A stretch of 64,000 bases of DNA from Rhizobium terricola (GTDB taxonomy: Bacteria; Pseudomonadota; Alphaproteobacteria; Rhizobiales; Rhizobiaceae), in contig NZ_JABBGK010000002.1 in the NCBI RefSeq assembly GCF_012927355.1, positions 124,001 to 188,000 on the forward strand, given 5' to 3'. The notes under the pieces are model-generated. The model did no database searches. It had not been told where the DNA came from and saw only the letters and a program-made list of their open reading frames with translations. Shown piece by piece: positions 35,065-44,279 of the stretch; position 1 is the first letter of the stretch, and each line of letters begins with the position of its first letter. Made by a program: the position numbers and the translations under genes.

Positions 35065-35447
35065 AGCTGCTGCTGGACACGCATGTACTTCTCTGGGCCG
35101 CGGCCGAGCCTGACCGACTGAAGGAGCCGGTCCGGGAAATGCTTTCTGACCCGGACAACGAGCTGTTCTTCAGCGCAGCCAGCATCTGGGAAGTCGCGAT
35201 CAAGAGCGGCCTTGGCCGGCCTGAGTTTTCCGTCGATCCAAATCTTCTTAGAAGAGGGCTTGTGGATCGCGGCTATCTCGAACTTGCCATATCTGCCGCG
35301 CATGCGGCGGCGGTCATGGAACTGCCGCCCCTCCACAAGGATCCGTTCGACCGCCTGATTGTCGCGCAAGCGCGCCACGAAGGTTTTCTGCTGTTGACGG
35401 CCGACGAGATGGTGGCCGCTTACGGCGGCTCCATCCTGTTCGTCTGA
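35061..35447 (+). CDS. PIN-domain ribonuclease toxin (VapC-like)
   Basis: The 128-residue PIN protein has the four acidic residues of the active site: D6 in MKLLLDTHVLLW, E44 in SIWEVAIK, D97 in DPFDRLIVAQA and D115 in TADE. VapC toxins cleave tRNA or rRNA and arrest growth. It is translationally coupled to the antitoxin gene. The type II module sits between the YkgJ-like gene and a convergent secreted-protein gene. Confidence 0.9.
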   Translation: MKLLLDTHVLLWAAAEPDRLKEPVREMLSDPDNELFFSAASIWEVAIKSGLGRPEFSVDPNLLRRGLVDRGYLELAISAAHAAAVMELPPLHKDPFDRLIVAQARHEGFLLLTADEMVAAYGGSILFV

Positions 35448-35459
35448 ACGGATCTTCCT

Positions 35460-35777
35460 TCAGGGTACGGTGACGCCCACCACGTCGGCGGTCAGTTCGC
35501 TGCCGAGTTCGACTTTTCCGGACTGCTTGTCCATCACGCAGAGGTAAGCGACCGTTCCGTCCGCGCCCTTCGCCTTGCCGGACAGGATGGCGAGGCCGAA
35601 GCGCTCGCTGCCGAAGGGATCGACCGCGGCGCGGGCCTTATCGAGTACCGGGACTGCGGCCTCCAGGCACTTTGCCTCGACCTCCCTGGCGAATGCTTCC
35701 CATGCATCATCCGACGAGGCGAAAGCGGGCACGGCGGCGAGCAGCAGGAGTGCGGATGCGGAGAGGAAACGGGACAT
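35460..35777 (-). CDS. exported hypothetical protein
   Basis: The 105-residue protein has a signal peptide (MSRFLSASALLLLAAVPAFA-SS) and a mature part with one cysteine pair (AKCLEA...YLCVMDKQSG). No family recognised. The start is preceded by AGAAAGGATC. It converges on the VapC gene; the sodB promoter lies upstream on the opposite strand. Confidence 0.65.
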   Translation of the reverse strand: MSRFLSASALLLLAAVPAFASSDDAWEAFAREVEAKCLEAAVPVLDKARAAVDPFGSERFGLAILSGKAKGADGTVAYLCVMDKQSGKVELGSELTADVVGVTVP

Positions 35778-35975
35778 TTCAAGATCCTTTCTGGCAAACC
35801 CCGCGCCTTTGCCGAGGTTGCGGAAAATACATGTCTTTCTACCCCGGCCGCAGAGATAAATCTTCCTTGCGGATGGACAATTTTGACCTTTGGCAGGTTG
35901 CCTCTCCGGGGTTCCGCTCCTATGTTCCCGGTCAACAACAATTCACGCACCTGGTTGCCAAAAGGAGATACCACT

Positions 35976-36578
35976 ATGGCTTTCGTGTTGCCCGAACTCC
36001 CCTATGCCTATGACTCGCTCGCGCCCTTCATGTCGGCCGAGACCCTCGAGTACCACCACGACAAGCACCACAAGGCCTATGTCGACAACGGCAACAAGCT
36101 GGCCGCCGAAGCGGGTCTCGGCGACCTGTCGGTCGAAGAAGTGGTCAAGAAGTCCTTCGGCACCAACCAGGGCCTCTTCAACAACGCTGCCCAGCACTAC
36201 AACCACATCCATTTCTGGAAGTGGATGAAGAAGGACGGCGGCGGCAACAAGCTGCCCGGCAAGCTTCAGGCTGCAATCGACAGCGACCTCGGCGGCTATG
36301 ACAAGTTCAAGGCAGACTTCGTCGCTGCCGGCACCACCCAGTTCGGCTCGGGCTGGGCATGGCTCTCGGTCAAGGACGGCAAGCTCGCCATCTCCAAGAC
36401 CCCGAACGGCGAAAACCCGCTCGTGCACGGCGCTTCCCCTATCCTCGGCGTCGACGTCTGGGAACACTCCTACTACATCGACTACCGCAACGCCCGTCCG
36501 AAGTATCTCGAAGCCTTCGTCGACAGCCTGATCAACTGGGACTACGTGCTGGAAATGTACGAAGCCGCCACGAAGTAA
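35976..36578 (+). CDS. sodB: superoxide dismutase (Fe/Mn family)
   Basis: The 200-residue enzyme dismutates superoxide in the cytosol. Metal ligands are visible in LEYHHDKHHKAY, AAQHYNHIHFW and DVWEHSYYIDY; GTTQFGSGWAWL is the usual active-site segment. The AAQHYNHIHFW arrangement fits the iron type, but a cambialistic enzyme is possible. The ATG follows AAAGGAGA. A good terminator follows. Confidence 0.95.
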   Translation: MAFVLPELPYAYDSLAPFMSAETLEYHHDKHHKAYVDNGNKLAAEAGLGDLSVEEVVKKSFGTNQGLFNNAAQHYNHIHFWKWMKKDGGGNKLPGKLQAAIDSDLGGYDKFKADFVAAGTTQFGSGWAWLSVKDGKLAISKTPNGENPLVHGASPILGVDVWEHSYYIDYRNARPKYLEAFVDSLINWDYVLEMYEAATK

Positions 36579-36602
36579 TCTTCGTCCGCTTCAGGCATCC
36601 CG

Positions 36603-36643
36603 AAACGCCCGGCCGAGCCCCGCTCGCCGGGCGTTTTCCTTTT
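36603..36643 (+). terminator. rho-independent terminator of sodB
   Basis: An 11-bp stem (AAACGCCCGGC/GCCGGGCGTTT) encloses a 12-base loop and is followed by TTTCCTTTT. It also lies just beyond the end of the convergent LysR gene. Confidence 0.8.
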
Positions 36644-37560
36644 CAGACACGCACGTCCCACGGATCGTGCTCCGCATTGCCGCCCAGCTGCTCGACGAGA
36701 AAGTCGATGAAGAGACGGACCCGCAGCGGCAGCAGATTGCGGTGCGGAAAAAGGATGTAGATGCCGAGCGAACCGCAATCGCAATCGGGAAAGAGCGAGA
36801 CGAGGTCGCCGTTGCGAAGGGCCGTACCGCAGACGAAGCTCGGCAGCAGACCGATGCCCACGCCGGTCCGCGCGGCCTCAAGAAGGGCCTCGGCGCTGGT
36901 CGACAGCACGCGGGGCGACACCCTCACCTGTTGCGAGCGGCCGTCATGGGTGAAGGACCAGGTGGTCCAGGGCTGGGGCACGGCGAAGGCGAGGCATTGG
37001 TGCCTGGCCAGTTCCGTCGGCTCCACCGGATGCCCTTCGCGTTCCAGATAGGCCGGACTCGCGACGATATGGAAGCGCGACAGCGCAATACGCCGCCCGA
37101 CGAGGCTGGTGTCGAGGTCGCGGGCGATGCGGATGGCAAGATCATAGCCTTCCTGCACGATGTCGACCCTGCGGTTGGCCAGATCGAGGACGATGTCGAT
37201 CCCCGGATGCCGGTCGAGAAAGGTCGCGATCATCGCCGGCAGATGCAGATTGCCGAACTCGATCGGCGCCGTAATCCGCAGGGTGCCGCGCGGCGCACTG
37301 GTATCGGCAGCAGCTTCGGCCTCGGCGATCTCGACGCGGCGCAGGATGGCGCAGCATTGTTCGAAGTAGGAGGCGCCGGCCTCGGTGGGCCGGACCTGGC
37401 GCGTCGTGCGGTTCAGCAGGCGCGCAGCGGTCCGCTTCTCCAGGTGGACGACGTGTTTGCTCACCATCGCGGGCGACAGATTGAGGCTTCTGGCCGCGGC
37501 CGCGAGGCTGCCCAACTCGACGACGCGCACGAAGACCTGCATGCTTTCCAGCGTATCCAT
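36643..37560 (-). CDS. LysR-family transcriptional regulator
   Basis: The 305-residue protein starts MDTLESMQVFVRVVELGSLA; the helix-turn-helix AAARSLNLSPAMVSKHVVHL and the LysR effector domain (RITAPIEFGNLHLPAMIATF) follow. It most resembles the CrgA/DsdC-like LysR group acting on oxidoreductase genes. The divergent ydhR-like pair and the palindrome in the shared 118-bp region make those genes the probable target. Inducer unknown. Confidence 0.9.
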   Translation of the reverse strand: MDTLESMQVFVRVVELGSLAAAARSLNLSPAMVSKHVVHLEKRTAARLLNRTTRQVRPTEAGASYFEQCCAILRRVEIAEAEAAADTSAPRGTLRITAPIEFGNLHLPAMIATFLDRHPGIDIVLDLANRRVDIVQEGYDLAIRIARDLDTSLVGRRIALSRFHIVASPAYLEREGHPVEPTELARHQCLAFAVPQPWTTWSFTHDGRSQQVRVSPRVLSTSAEALLEAARTGVGIGLLPSFVCGTALRNGDLVSLFPDCDCGSLGIYILFPHRNLLPLRVRLFIDFLVEQLGGNAEHDPWDVRV

Positions 37561-37587
37561 GCCACCCCCAGCATTTACTCCCGGTGA

Positions 37588-37603
37588 CGGGTGCATTCAC
37601 CCG
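37588..37603. promoter_or_regulatory. candidate LysR operator
   Basis: A perfect inverted repeat CGGGTG-CATT-CACCCG lies 28 bp before the LysR start, in the divergent promoter region. Position and symmetry fit an autoregulatory LysR-type site. Confidence 0.45.
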
Positions 37604-37678
37604 ACACACGCTTCTGCCGCAGTCGGGGCGCCGATACAACCCGCGTCATTCCCACACTCCTTTCGATGGATCACCAGA

Positions 37679-37981
37679 ATGACCACATTGCTTCAGTTCG
37701 ACTTTCCCTTCGACGGCCCCTTCGGCGAGGAGATGACCACCGCTCTTCAAGATCTGGCCCGCGACATAGCGGCCGAAGACGGCCTGATCTGGAAGATCTG
37801 GACCGAGAACGAACCCGAACGGCGAGCCGGAGGCATCTATCTCTTCTCGGAGGCCAGTTCTGCAGCGCGCTACCAGGCCAAGCATCAGGCACGCCTCGAA
37901 AGCTTCGGCGTCACCGGCATCGTGGCACGCAGCTTCTCGGTCAACGGCCCGCTTTCGGCCATCACGCGCGCACCGCTCTGA
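37679..37981 (+). CDS. YdhR-like putative monooxygenase
   Basis: The 100-residue protein closely follows E. coli YdhR in layout: MTTLLQFDFPFDGPFGEEMT, GLIWKIWTENEPERRAGGIY, LFSEASSAARY and the C-terminal NGPLSAITRA. This is a dimeric alpha/beta barrel resembling ActVA-Orf6 monooxygenases; its activity is unproven. The ATG overlaps a weak ribosome-binding site GATGGATCACCAG. It is the first of two genes divergent from the LysR regulator. Confidence 0.85.
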   Translation: MTTLLQFDFPFDGPFGEEMTTALQDLARDIAAEDGLIWKIWTENEPERRAGGIYLFSEASSAARYQAKHQARLESFGVTGIVARSFSVNGPLSAITRAPL

Positions 37982-37992
37982 GACGACGCGCA

Positions 37993-38277
37993 ATGTATAC
38001 GACACTCGCAGAAGTCCGCATCGAAAGCCTCGCCAAATTCATCGGCATCTTTGCCACCAATGGGGCCCTGATGCGCAGCAGGCACGGCAGCCTCGGTGCC
38101 AGCGTCGTCGCGACGCGAGAACCCGGCCGCGTCTTCGTTCTCATCGACTGGCCGAACGAAGAGGCTTTTGCCGCTTTCCGCAACGATCCGGAAGTGCCGG
38201 GCATCATGGCTTCCGGGGGCGCGCTGGGACCGCCGACCTTCACCGCCGTAGAGCGGGTGGCAGCACTGCCCGTCTGA
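37993..38277 (+). CDS. small dimeric alpha/beta-barrel-like protein
   Basis: The 94-residue product (MYTTLAEVRIESLAKFIGIF; FVLIDWPNEEAFAAFRNDPE) looks like the ferredoxin-like antibiotic-biosynthesis-monooxygenase/stress barrel fold: an amphipathic helix followed by a strand containing D-W. Family assignment is tentative. It starts 11 bp after the ydhR-like gene and should share its LysR-controlled transcript. Confidence 0.6.
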   Translation: MYTTLAEVRIESLAKFIGIFATNGALMRSRHGSLGASVVATREPGRVFVLIDWPNEEAFAAFRNDPEVPGIMASGGALGPPTFTAVERVAALPV

Positions 38278-38370
38278 GCCGTCGACCAGGCGGTCGGTGG
38301 GCCCGCAATGGAACCTTCACGCGGGGCGGACGTTTTCTACGCGAACCGTTTCAACAGGAAAGGATTTCCC

Positions 38371-38703
38371 ATGGCCAGCACGAACAACGACATCCTGAAC
38401 GAACTGCGCAGCCTCCAGGCCCAGGTCCTGCAATTTAAGGAAATCCTTGCCGAGGAGGGCTATTCCGTTGCGGAAGACGTACGCGGCCGGGCTGCGACGG
38501 CGCTCAACGGCGCGGGCCGCAAGGTGCAGGATGCGGCGAGCTATGCGAAGGACGAGGCTGTGAGCATGGGGACGGTCGTCCGCGACCATCCGGCGGCGGC
38601 CTCCACCGCGCTCCTGACCGCCGGCGTGGTTGGTGGCCTGGTCGGCTATTTCCTGGCGAATTCGTCGCAGCCGGTACGAAGCAGCCACTGGAACTGGCGC
38701 TGA
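38371..38703 (+). CDS. ElaB/YqjD-like DUF883 membrane-anchored protein
   Basis: The 110-residue protein has an N-terminal amphipathic helical region (NDILNELRSLQAQVLQFKEI), a middle helix, and a single C-terminal transmembrane segment with a glycine zipper (TAGVVGGLVGYFLANS). This is the architecture of the inner-membrane, ribosome-associated ElaB/YqjD/YgaM group. The ATG follows AGGAAAGG. A hairpin terminator follows the gene. Confidence 0.72.
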   Translation: MASTNNDILNELRSLQAQVLQFKEILAEEGYSVAEDVRGRAATALNGAGRKVQDAASYAKDEAVSMGTVVRDHPAAASTALLTAGVVGGLVGYFLANSSQPVRSSHWNWR

Positions 38704-38751
38704 TTATCAGCGCTTGGTTCACCCTACCTCTCTCCCACGAAGTCTTCAGAC

Positions 38752-38786
38752 GAAAGGCCCGACAGAACAGTGCCGGGCCTTTCTTC
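38752..38786. terminator. bidirectional hairpin terminator
   Basis: GAAAGGCCCG and CGGGCCTTTC form a 10-bp stem around a 12-base loop and are followed by TTC on the plus side and TCTG on the minus side. It separates the DUF883 gene from the convergent chemoreceptor gene. Confidence 0.7.
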
Positions 38787-38809
38787 AATCTTCCGGGGCA
38801 ACTGCTCGA

Positions 38810-40657
38810 TCAGGCGGCGCGGGCGGCAGACACCATCCTTCCGCGCTCAAGCTGGAACTTCTCAATCATCGTCCTCAGATTTGCGGCCTCCGCCGCAAGT
38901 TGCGCCGCAGCGCTGCTCGACTCTTCGGCAACCTGGGCGTTCTGCTGGGTGAAGGTATCGAGACTGCCGACGGCGCTGTTGATGTCTCTCAGCCCGCCCG
39001 TCTGCTCGCGGGTATTCTCCGCAATGGCCTGCATGTGATCGTTGATCGTCTGGATGTGACCTCCGATCCCGATCAGCGTTTCACCCGTGCTGCGCACGAG
39101 CCGAACACCGTTTTCGACCTGCACCGACGAATTGTCGATCAGATGCTTGATCTCCTTCGCGGCGTTGGCAGATCGCTGCGCGAGTTCACGGACCTCCTGA
39201 GCGACGACGGCAAAGCCCTTCCCGGCTTCGCCCGCACGAGCTGCCTCGACACCGGCGTTGAGAGCCAGCAGGTTGGTCTGGAAAGCGATTTCGTCGATGA
39301 CGCCGATGATCTTGGAGATCTCGCTCGAAGACTTCTCGATTTCCGCCATCGCCAACTCGGCATCGGCGACGACTTTGGCCGAAGACGCCGCGCTCTCGTT
39401 GGCCTGGGCCGCGACACCGCGGGCCTCGGTCACACGCTGACTGGTCGAGGTCACGTTGTCGGTGACTTCCCTCAGAGCCGCGCTGGTCTGCTCCAGCGAG
39501 GCCGCCTGGCTTTCGGTCTTGCGGGCCAAATCATGTGAACCGCGGGCAATCTCGGCGCTGCCGTCATCGATATAGCCTGCGGCCTGGCGGATCCCGGCCA
39601 TGGTCGAGCCCAATTCACGGATAGAACTGTTGAAATCGTGACGCAGCGCCTCGAAGGCAGGGGCAAAGGCCTCGTCGATCTGGAAGGCGAGATCGCCGGA
39701 AGCCAGGCGGCGCAGACCGCCCGCAAGACCGGAGGTCGCGATGCGCAGGCGCTCGGCTGCGTCTTCTTGAGCCCGGCGCTCGATTTCGATCCTCTCGGCC
39801 TCGGCGCGTTCGCGTTGCTGGGACGCGCTCGCTTCAAGTTCGCGTGTGCGGCCGAGGTTGTCGCGGAAGACTTCGAGCGCTTCGGCCATGACGCCGAGTT
39901 CGTCCCGGCGCCCCGCATTGCCGACATCGATCGTCAGATCGCCGGCCGCCAGTGCACGGGTCGCGCCGGCCAGATTGCGCAGCGGCTTGAGCGCCGTCAC
40001 ACGCAGCATCGCCACGACCAGGACCAGCGTCGCCATCAACGCCGTCGCGCCGATGCCTAGGCGTTTCCAGATGTTCGCGTTCCACGCTGCGACTTCCGGT
40101 CCGAGATCCACCGACGCGCTGTAAACCCCGATGGGTTCCCCCGCCTGAATATTCATCTTGGCGGTATGACAGGCAGCGCACTTCTCGTCACCAGCGGCGC
40201 CCTGCCCGAGCAGGACGGGGCGGGTCATGCGAAACTGGTCGCCGACGAGTTCGGCATGTTCCTTCAACGTCGCGATCGTGCGGGCGTCGACGTCGTCGCG
40301 CGGTCCTTCGAATTCGGTCTCGCCTTGAGCCTTCTGGAAATCGATGACCTTTGGGCCCATCACCAGCCAGAGCTTGACGCTTCCACCGGAGCTGGAGAAC
40401 TGGTCCATGGTGCCATCGAGCGTTTCGATCGCCGGATCGTCCTCGCCGACTTCCTTGCGGTTCAGCATGGCCTGGGTGTGAACGGCTTCCAACATGTCGA
40501 GCGCGGCATCACCGCGACGCGCCGCCTTTTCGTTGAGAGAAAGCCTTTCCTCCGAAATTTCATAGACGGCAATCGTCGTCTGGATCGCAGCAACGGCGGC
40601 TCCAACCCCGATTACCATCTGTACGGCGAGCGGCATCGTCCGGAACAGTTTCAACAT
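38810..40657 (-). CDS. methyl-accepting chemotaxis protein with periplasmic c-type haem (CxxCH) sensor
   Basis: The 615-residue chemoreceptor has a membrane helix near 9-32, a periplasmic domain (about 33-195), a second helix near 200-222, tandem HAMP-like regions and a cytoplasmic signalling tip ([40 protein letters not shown]). The periplasmic part contains [13 protein letters not shown], a C160-x2-C163-H164 c-type haem attachment motif, as in DUF3365/Tll0287-like haem sensors. It should respond to redox state, NO or O2-like ligands. No xWxxF CheR/CheB docking peptide is present at its C-terminus (ends VSAARAA). ATG 40657 follows GAGAAAGAG. Confidence 0.88.
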   Translation of the reverse strand: MLKLFRTMPLAVQMVIGVGAAVAAIQTTIAVYEISEERLSLNEKAARRGDAALDMLEAVHTQAMLNRKEVGEDDPAIETLDGTMDQFSSSGGSVKLWLVMGPKVIDFQKAQGETEFEGPRDDVDARTIATLKEHAELVGDQFRMTRPVLLGQGAAGDEKCAACHTAKMNIQAGEPIGVYSASVDLGPEVAAWNANIWKRLGIGATALMATLVLVVAMLRVTALKPLRNLAGATRALAAGDLTIDVGNAGRRDELGVMAEALEVFRDNLGRTRELEASASQQRERAEAERIEIERRAQEDAAERLRIATSGLAGGLRRLASGDLAFQIDEAFAPAFEALRHDFNSSIRELGSTMAGIRQAAGYIDDGSAEIARGSHDLARKTESQAASLEQTSAALREVTDNVTSTSQRVTEARGVAAQANESAASSAKVVADAELAMAEIEKSSSEISKIIGVIDEIAFQTNLLALNAGVEAARAGEAGKGFAVVAQEVRELAQRSANAAKEIKHLIDNSSVQVENGVRLVRSTGETLIGIGGHIQTINDHMQAIAENTREQTGGLRDINSAVGSLDTFTQQNAQVAEESSSAAAQLAAEAANLRTMIEKFQLERGRMVSAARAA

Positions 40658-40724
40658 TTTCTCTTTCTCGCAAAGTCTTCGGCTGAAATCGGCCTTCCTG
40701 GGCAAGAAAGATCGGTGAAATCCA

Positions 40725-40739
40725 TTAACTCTGACTTAA
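40725..40739. promoter_or_regulatory. CtrA-type site TTAA-N7-TTAA upstream of the haem chemoreceptor gene
   Basis: TTAACTCTGACTTAA is an exact TTAA-N7-TTAA site, the consensus for the alphaproteobacterial cell-cycle regulator CtrA. It lies 68 bp upstream of the chemoreceptor start. CtrA commonly governs motility and chemotaxis genes. Motif match only. Confidence 0.4.
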
Positions 40740-40771
40740 ATTTGCAAAATCTTGCCTAAACTCTTAATCAT

Positions 40772-40789
40772 ATATTCAATTTTGAATAT
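40772..40789. promoter_or_regulatory. 18-bp perfect palindrome ATATTCAATTTTGAATAT
   Basis: Arms of eight bases (ATATTCAA/TTGAATAT) surround TT. It lies in the AT-rich region upstream of the haem chemoreceptor gene. It does not match FNR/FixK, whose half-site is TTGAT. The regulator is unknown. Confidence 0.45.
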
Positions 40790-40849
40790 GCCGTTTTCCT
40801 AATTAATTGAAGCGCGTGCGACCCTGCACTCTGTTGCCCCCCGTCGCAT

Positions 40850-40882
40850 AAACGAAAGGCCGACGGTGGTGCCGTCGGCCTT
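40850..40882 (-). terminator. rho-independent terminator of the following minus-strand chemoreceptor
   Basis: AAGGCCGACGG and CCGTCGGCCTT form a perfect 11-bp stem (40856-40882) around TGGTG. Read on the minus strand it is followed by TCGTTT, so it terminates the gene that ends at 40910. Confidence 0.78.
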
Positions 40883-40909
40883 GATCACGGGTATCACTTC
40901 TGAAGACGT

Positions 40910-42856
40910 TTAGAACTCCGACCATTCCTGCTTGACAGCCGCGTTACCGCTGAAGGCGCTGGTGATGCGGTTGGCGAGCGCGCGGGCCGGAGACGCCGCG
41001 GGCCGGGCCACGGGGCTCGCCGGTGCCGGGGCGGCAGAGGGACGGGCGCGGGGTGCTGCGGCTGCAACGTTGGTGCCGAGCTCGAACTGGGCGAGCAGCG
41101 CATTGAGTGCTGCGGCTTCCGTTGCCAGCGAATGGCTTGCGGCGGTCTGCTCTTCCACCATGGCGGCGTTCTGCTGCGTGCCCTGGTCCATCGTGTTGAC
41201 CGCGGTGTTGATCTCCTGCAGGCCGGTCGACTGTTCACGGCTTGCAGTCACGATCGCCGAGACGTGCTGGCTGATTTCCTGGACGGCGCTGACGATCTTC
41301 TCCAGTTCGCTGCCCGTCTCGCCCACGAGAGCGACACCGTTGCCGACCTGGGTCGACGAGGTGGAGATCAGGGCCTTGATCTCCTTGGCGGCGTTCGCCG
41401 AACGCTGGGCAAGTTCGCGCACTTCCTGGGCGACGACGGCAAAACCCTTGCCGGCTTCACCGGCACGCGCAGCTTCGACGCCGGCGTTCAGCGCCAGCAG
41501 GTTGGTCTGGAAGGCGATATCTTCGATGACACCGATGATGTTGCCGATCTCGCCGGAGGATTTTTCGATCTCGGTCATGGCGGTGACGGCATTGCGGACG
41601 ACTTCGCCGGAGCGCTCGGCGCCGGTACGGGTCCGATTGACGAGCTGGCCGACGTCCTCGGCGCGGCGCGCCGTGTCCTTAACCGTGGTGGTTACCTGTT
41701 CCAGGGCGGCTGCGGTTTCCTCGATCGAGGCGGCCTGCTGCTCGGTGCGGCGGGCGAGATCGTCGGCCGAGGCGCGGATCTCGGCCGCGCCGGCATTGAT
41801 GGCCGATGCGTTGGCGCCGACCTGGGCGAGTGCAGCCTGAAGCTTCTCGACCGAGCTGTTGAAATTCCGGCGCAGCGTGTCGAGACGCTCGGCGAAAGCG
41901 ACCTGGATGCGATAGGCGACATTGCCGTCGGAGAGTGCCGAAAGGCCGGTTGCCAGCTGGTCGACGGCGAAGGCGATCTCTTCGGCCTCGCGGGCCTTGT
42001 CGGCTTCGGCGCGGCGGCGATCCTGTTCGGCGGCAGCGCGCATGGCCTCGGTCTCGTTCGACAGGCGCAGCTTTTCGACGGCAGCGTCCTTGAACACGAC
42101 GACTGCCTTGGCCATCTGGCCGACTTCGTCGCAGCGGTCGAGCGCCGGGACCTCGACGTCATGATCGCCGCCGGCAAGGCGCGACATGGCGGTCGTCATG
42201 CCGACGATCGGGGTGACGATCGAGCGCGACAGCAGCCAGATCAGCACGACGGCAACGCCACCGGCGATCGAACCGCCGACGAGAAGCGCGAGCTCGAGGT
42301 TGAAGTGAGCGCTCGCCTGGGCCTCGTGATTGCGGGCCGACATGGTGGCGATCAGATCCTTGATCTTCGCAGCCTCCTCGCGGAAGGAATCGAGCTGGCC
42401 CTTGGAGGCGTTGCGGCCGATCTCGATCACTTCGGCGATCGGAGCCTCGGTGTTCTTGCGGGCGGCAAGCTGCGGCTCGGTCAGCTGGGTGTGGAAGACA
42501 TCGGCGGCCTTCTTCATCGCATCAAGCGAGGCGACGATCTGGGCATCACCTTCAGCAGCCTTCTTGGCTTCGTCGATGAAGGCCAGCATCTTCTCGCGAT
42601 GGGCGAAGACGTCCTTGTAGGTGCTTTCGCTGCGGAAAAGCAGGAAGCCACGCTGATTGACGGCCTGTTCCAGCATCGATTCCAGCGCACGGTCGGTAAA
42701 GTTGAGGATCTGTTCGGAACGCTGCTGTTCCTGCGACGCGACCTTTGCCCGATAGGCCTCGACGAAGACGATCGCCGTCGCGAGGAAGCAGCTCGCCATG
42801 ATGCCGAGGAACGTAAAAATCAGCTTCTTGTTCAGGGAAAGGTTCTTGAGGGACAT
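40910..42856 (-). CDS. methyl-accepting chemotaxis protein
   Basis: The 648-residue receptor begins [20 protein letters not shown], has a periplasmic helical CHASE3-like sensor (about 33-190; [20 protein letters not shown]), a second membrane helix, HAMP domains and a methylation/signalling domain ([20 protein letters not shown]). The last residues VKQEWSEF carry the WxxF pentapeptide that docks CheR or CheB. Ligand unknown. A strong terminator follows. A long open frame on the plus strand through this gene is a composition artefact. Confidence 0.93.
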   Translation of the reverse strand: MSLKNLSLNKKLIFTFLGIMASCFLATAIVFVEAYRAKVASQEQQRSEQILNFTDRALESMLEQAVNQRGFLLFRSESTYKDVFAHREKMLAFIDEAKKAAEGDAQIVASLDAMKKAADVFHTQLTEPQLAARKNTEAPIAEVIEIGRNASKGQLDSFREEAAKIKDLIATMSARNHEAQASAHFNLELALLVGGSIAGGVAVVLIWLLSRSIVTPIVGMTTAMSRLAGGDHDVEVPALDRCDEVGQMAKAVVVFKDAAVEKLRLSNETEAMRAAAEQDRRRAEADKAREAEEIAFAVDQLATGLSALSDGNVAYRIQVAFAERLDTLRRNFNSSVEKLQAALAQVGANASAINAGAAEIRASADDLARRTEQQAASIEETAAALEQVTTTVKDTARRAEDVGQLVNRTRTGAERSGEVVRNAVTAMTEIEKSSGEIGNIIGVIEDIAFQTNLLALNAGVEAARAGEAGKGFAVVAQEVRELAQRSANAAKEIKALISTSSTQVGNGVALVGETGSELEKIVSAVQEISQHVSAIVTASREQSTGLQEINTAVNTMDQGTQQNAAMVEEQTAASHSLATEAAALNALLAQFELGTNVAAAAPRARPSAAPAPASPVARPAASPARALANRITSAFSGNAAVKQEWSEF

Positions 42857-43052
42857 GCGATCTCACTCTCGCGACCTTGCTCCGGGAGGAAGGGGCCGCG
42901 GATACGCTGCAACTGACGCATGATTGCGTTCTGCCGCAGCGTCTGACACTCATGTCACGCTCTCGGTCGCGGCAATGCGGCCAATCGTAACGATTGTAAC
43001 CAAGACCCCTTATGTTTTGGTTATTCTACAGTGCTAAATTTCGCAATCCGGA

Positions 43053-44051
43053 TCAGTTGGCGGGAGCAAGCAGCAGGATCTGCAGATCCTTGTCCGGAAA
43101 GAAGTCGGTGGCCGTCATCTCGAAGGTGGTCGGCCCGACCTTGCGCACGTTTTCGCCGCAGAAGCTGATGAAATTCCGCGTGTCACCCTTGTCGACCGTC
43201 AGCTTGAAATTGCCGATCGGCCCGGCCCAGTTGGCGCCGGTGGTCAGGATGTAGGAGAGCCACTTTTCGTAATAGTAGTTGCCGGTCTCGTAGTTCTGCT
43301 GCTTCTCGAGCTTCGCCGCCACCTTGTAGAAATCGTCGTCGATGCAGTATCGGTCACGATAGATATCAAGCTGCTCGTTCTCCGGCTCCTCGCTGACAAA
43401 GGTAATCGCGACGGTTCCGCCCACACTCGGCTTGTAGCTGTGATGGACTTTGACCTCCTTGCCTGCGGGGAAGGTGGTCCGCCACCAGTAGACGGTGTCG
43501 AGCGTCCAGACCGCGTCGTATTCCGGCGCGACCGGATTTTCGAGATCGTAGGCGCTGTTGAGGATCAAGCCGCGGGTTTCCCAATCCTTCTGGACCTCCG
43601 GCGGCAGCTTGGCGATTTCGTCGCGGGTCTTCTGGCTCAGCGGCAGGAGTGAAACCCCTTTGCTGCGAACCTCCTCCGTCATGTCGATATTGCCGACCTT
43701 GACGCGCTGCTGAAGCTGCGGCTCGATCGACTGGCCATCCTGCGAGACGGTGAAGCCCATGAAGTTGTCATGTTCGAAATCGTCGAGCGCGGCGTTGAAG
43801 TCCGGCGCGCCGCTGATTTCCGGCATCGGGAACGCGACCAGGGTCTCGAGATCAGCCTTGCCCTGGTTCTTGAAGACATAGTCCACACGAACCTCATCCT
43901 GCGAGATGAAGAGATCCTCGCTCAGCATCTCGACCTCGTCCTGACGGGTGTAGACCAGGCCGCCGGCCTCCAGCACCGCCGACGTGTCGTTCGCCATGGC
44001 GGCGCCTGCCAGCATCAGCCCGCCAAGGGCCGTCAGGATCCCAGTCTTCAT
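43053..44051 (-). CDS. DUF4424 domain-containing exported protein
   Basis: The 332-residue protein starts MKTGILTALGGLMLAGAAMA, a signal peptide, then NDTSAVLEAGGLVYTRQDEV and ETLVAFPMPEISG, matching DUF4424, a periplasmic family of unknown role. ATG 44051 is nine bases after GGAG; ATG 44057 is only three bases after it, so the later one is preferred though two codons shorter. It stands between two chemoreceptor genes on the same strand but is probably transcribed separately. Confidence 0.75.
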   Translation of the reverse strand: MKTGILTALGGLMLAGAAMANDTSAVLEAGGLVYTRQDEVEMLSEDLFISQDEVRVDYVFKNQGKADLETLVAFPMPEISGAPDFNAALDDFEHDNFMGFTVSQDGQSIEPQLQQRVKVGNIDMTEEVRSKGVSLLPLSQKTRDEIAKLPPEVQKDWETRGLILNSAYDLENPVAPEYDAVWTLDTVYWWRTTFPAGKEVKVHHSYKPSVGGTVAITFVSEEPENEQLDIYRDRYCIDDDFYKVAAKLEKQQNYETGNYYYEKWLSYILTTGANWAGPIGNFKLTVDKGDTRNFISFCGENVRKVGPTTFEMTATDFFPDKDLQILLLAPAN

Positions 44052-44200
44052 CGTCATCGTCTCCGAGAGTCATCACCGCCAGAACGGCCTTGCCGCGCAG
44101 TTAGGCGGCATTCCGGAAACAAGTCAATCAGGTGCGGCGACCTCATCTGGGTGGTTTGCCAGTGCCTGTGTCGGGGGTCACAGAACCGCTCGTCCGGCAT

Positions 44201-44241
44201 CAAGAGAAAGGGCTCTCCGGAAGCCGAAATCCGGAGAGCCC
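44201..44241 (-). terminator. rho-independent terminator of the third chemoreceptor gene
   Basis: GGGCTCTCCGGA and TCCGGAGAGCCC pair perfectly over 12 bp with an 8-base loop (44210-44241). On the minus strand TTTCTCTTG follows. It ends the chemoreceptor gene that stops at 44280. Confidence 0.8.
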
Positions 44242-44279
44242 TCGCTTGTCAGCGGGTCAGGGAGAGGTCAGTCCCGCTG

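Noticed and set aside
41132..42916. Long plus-strand open frames opposite the chemoreceptor genes (also 43770-45800).
   Set aside because: They are reverse-complement shadows of the repetitive methyl-accepting domains; no start context or conserved sequence.
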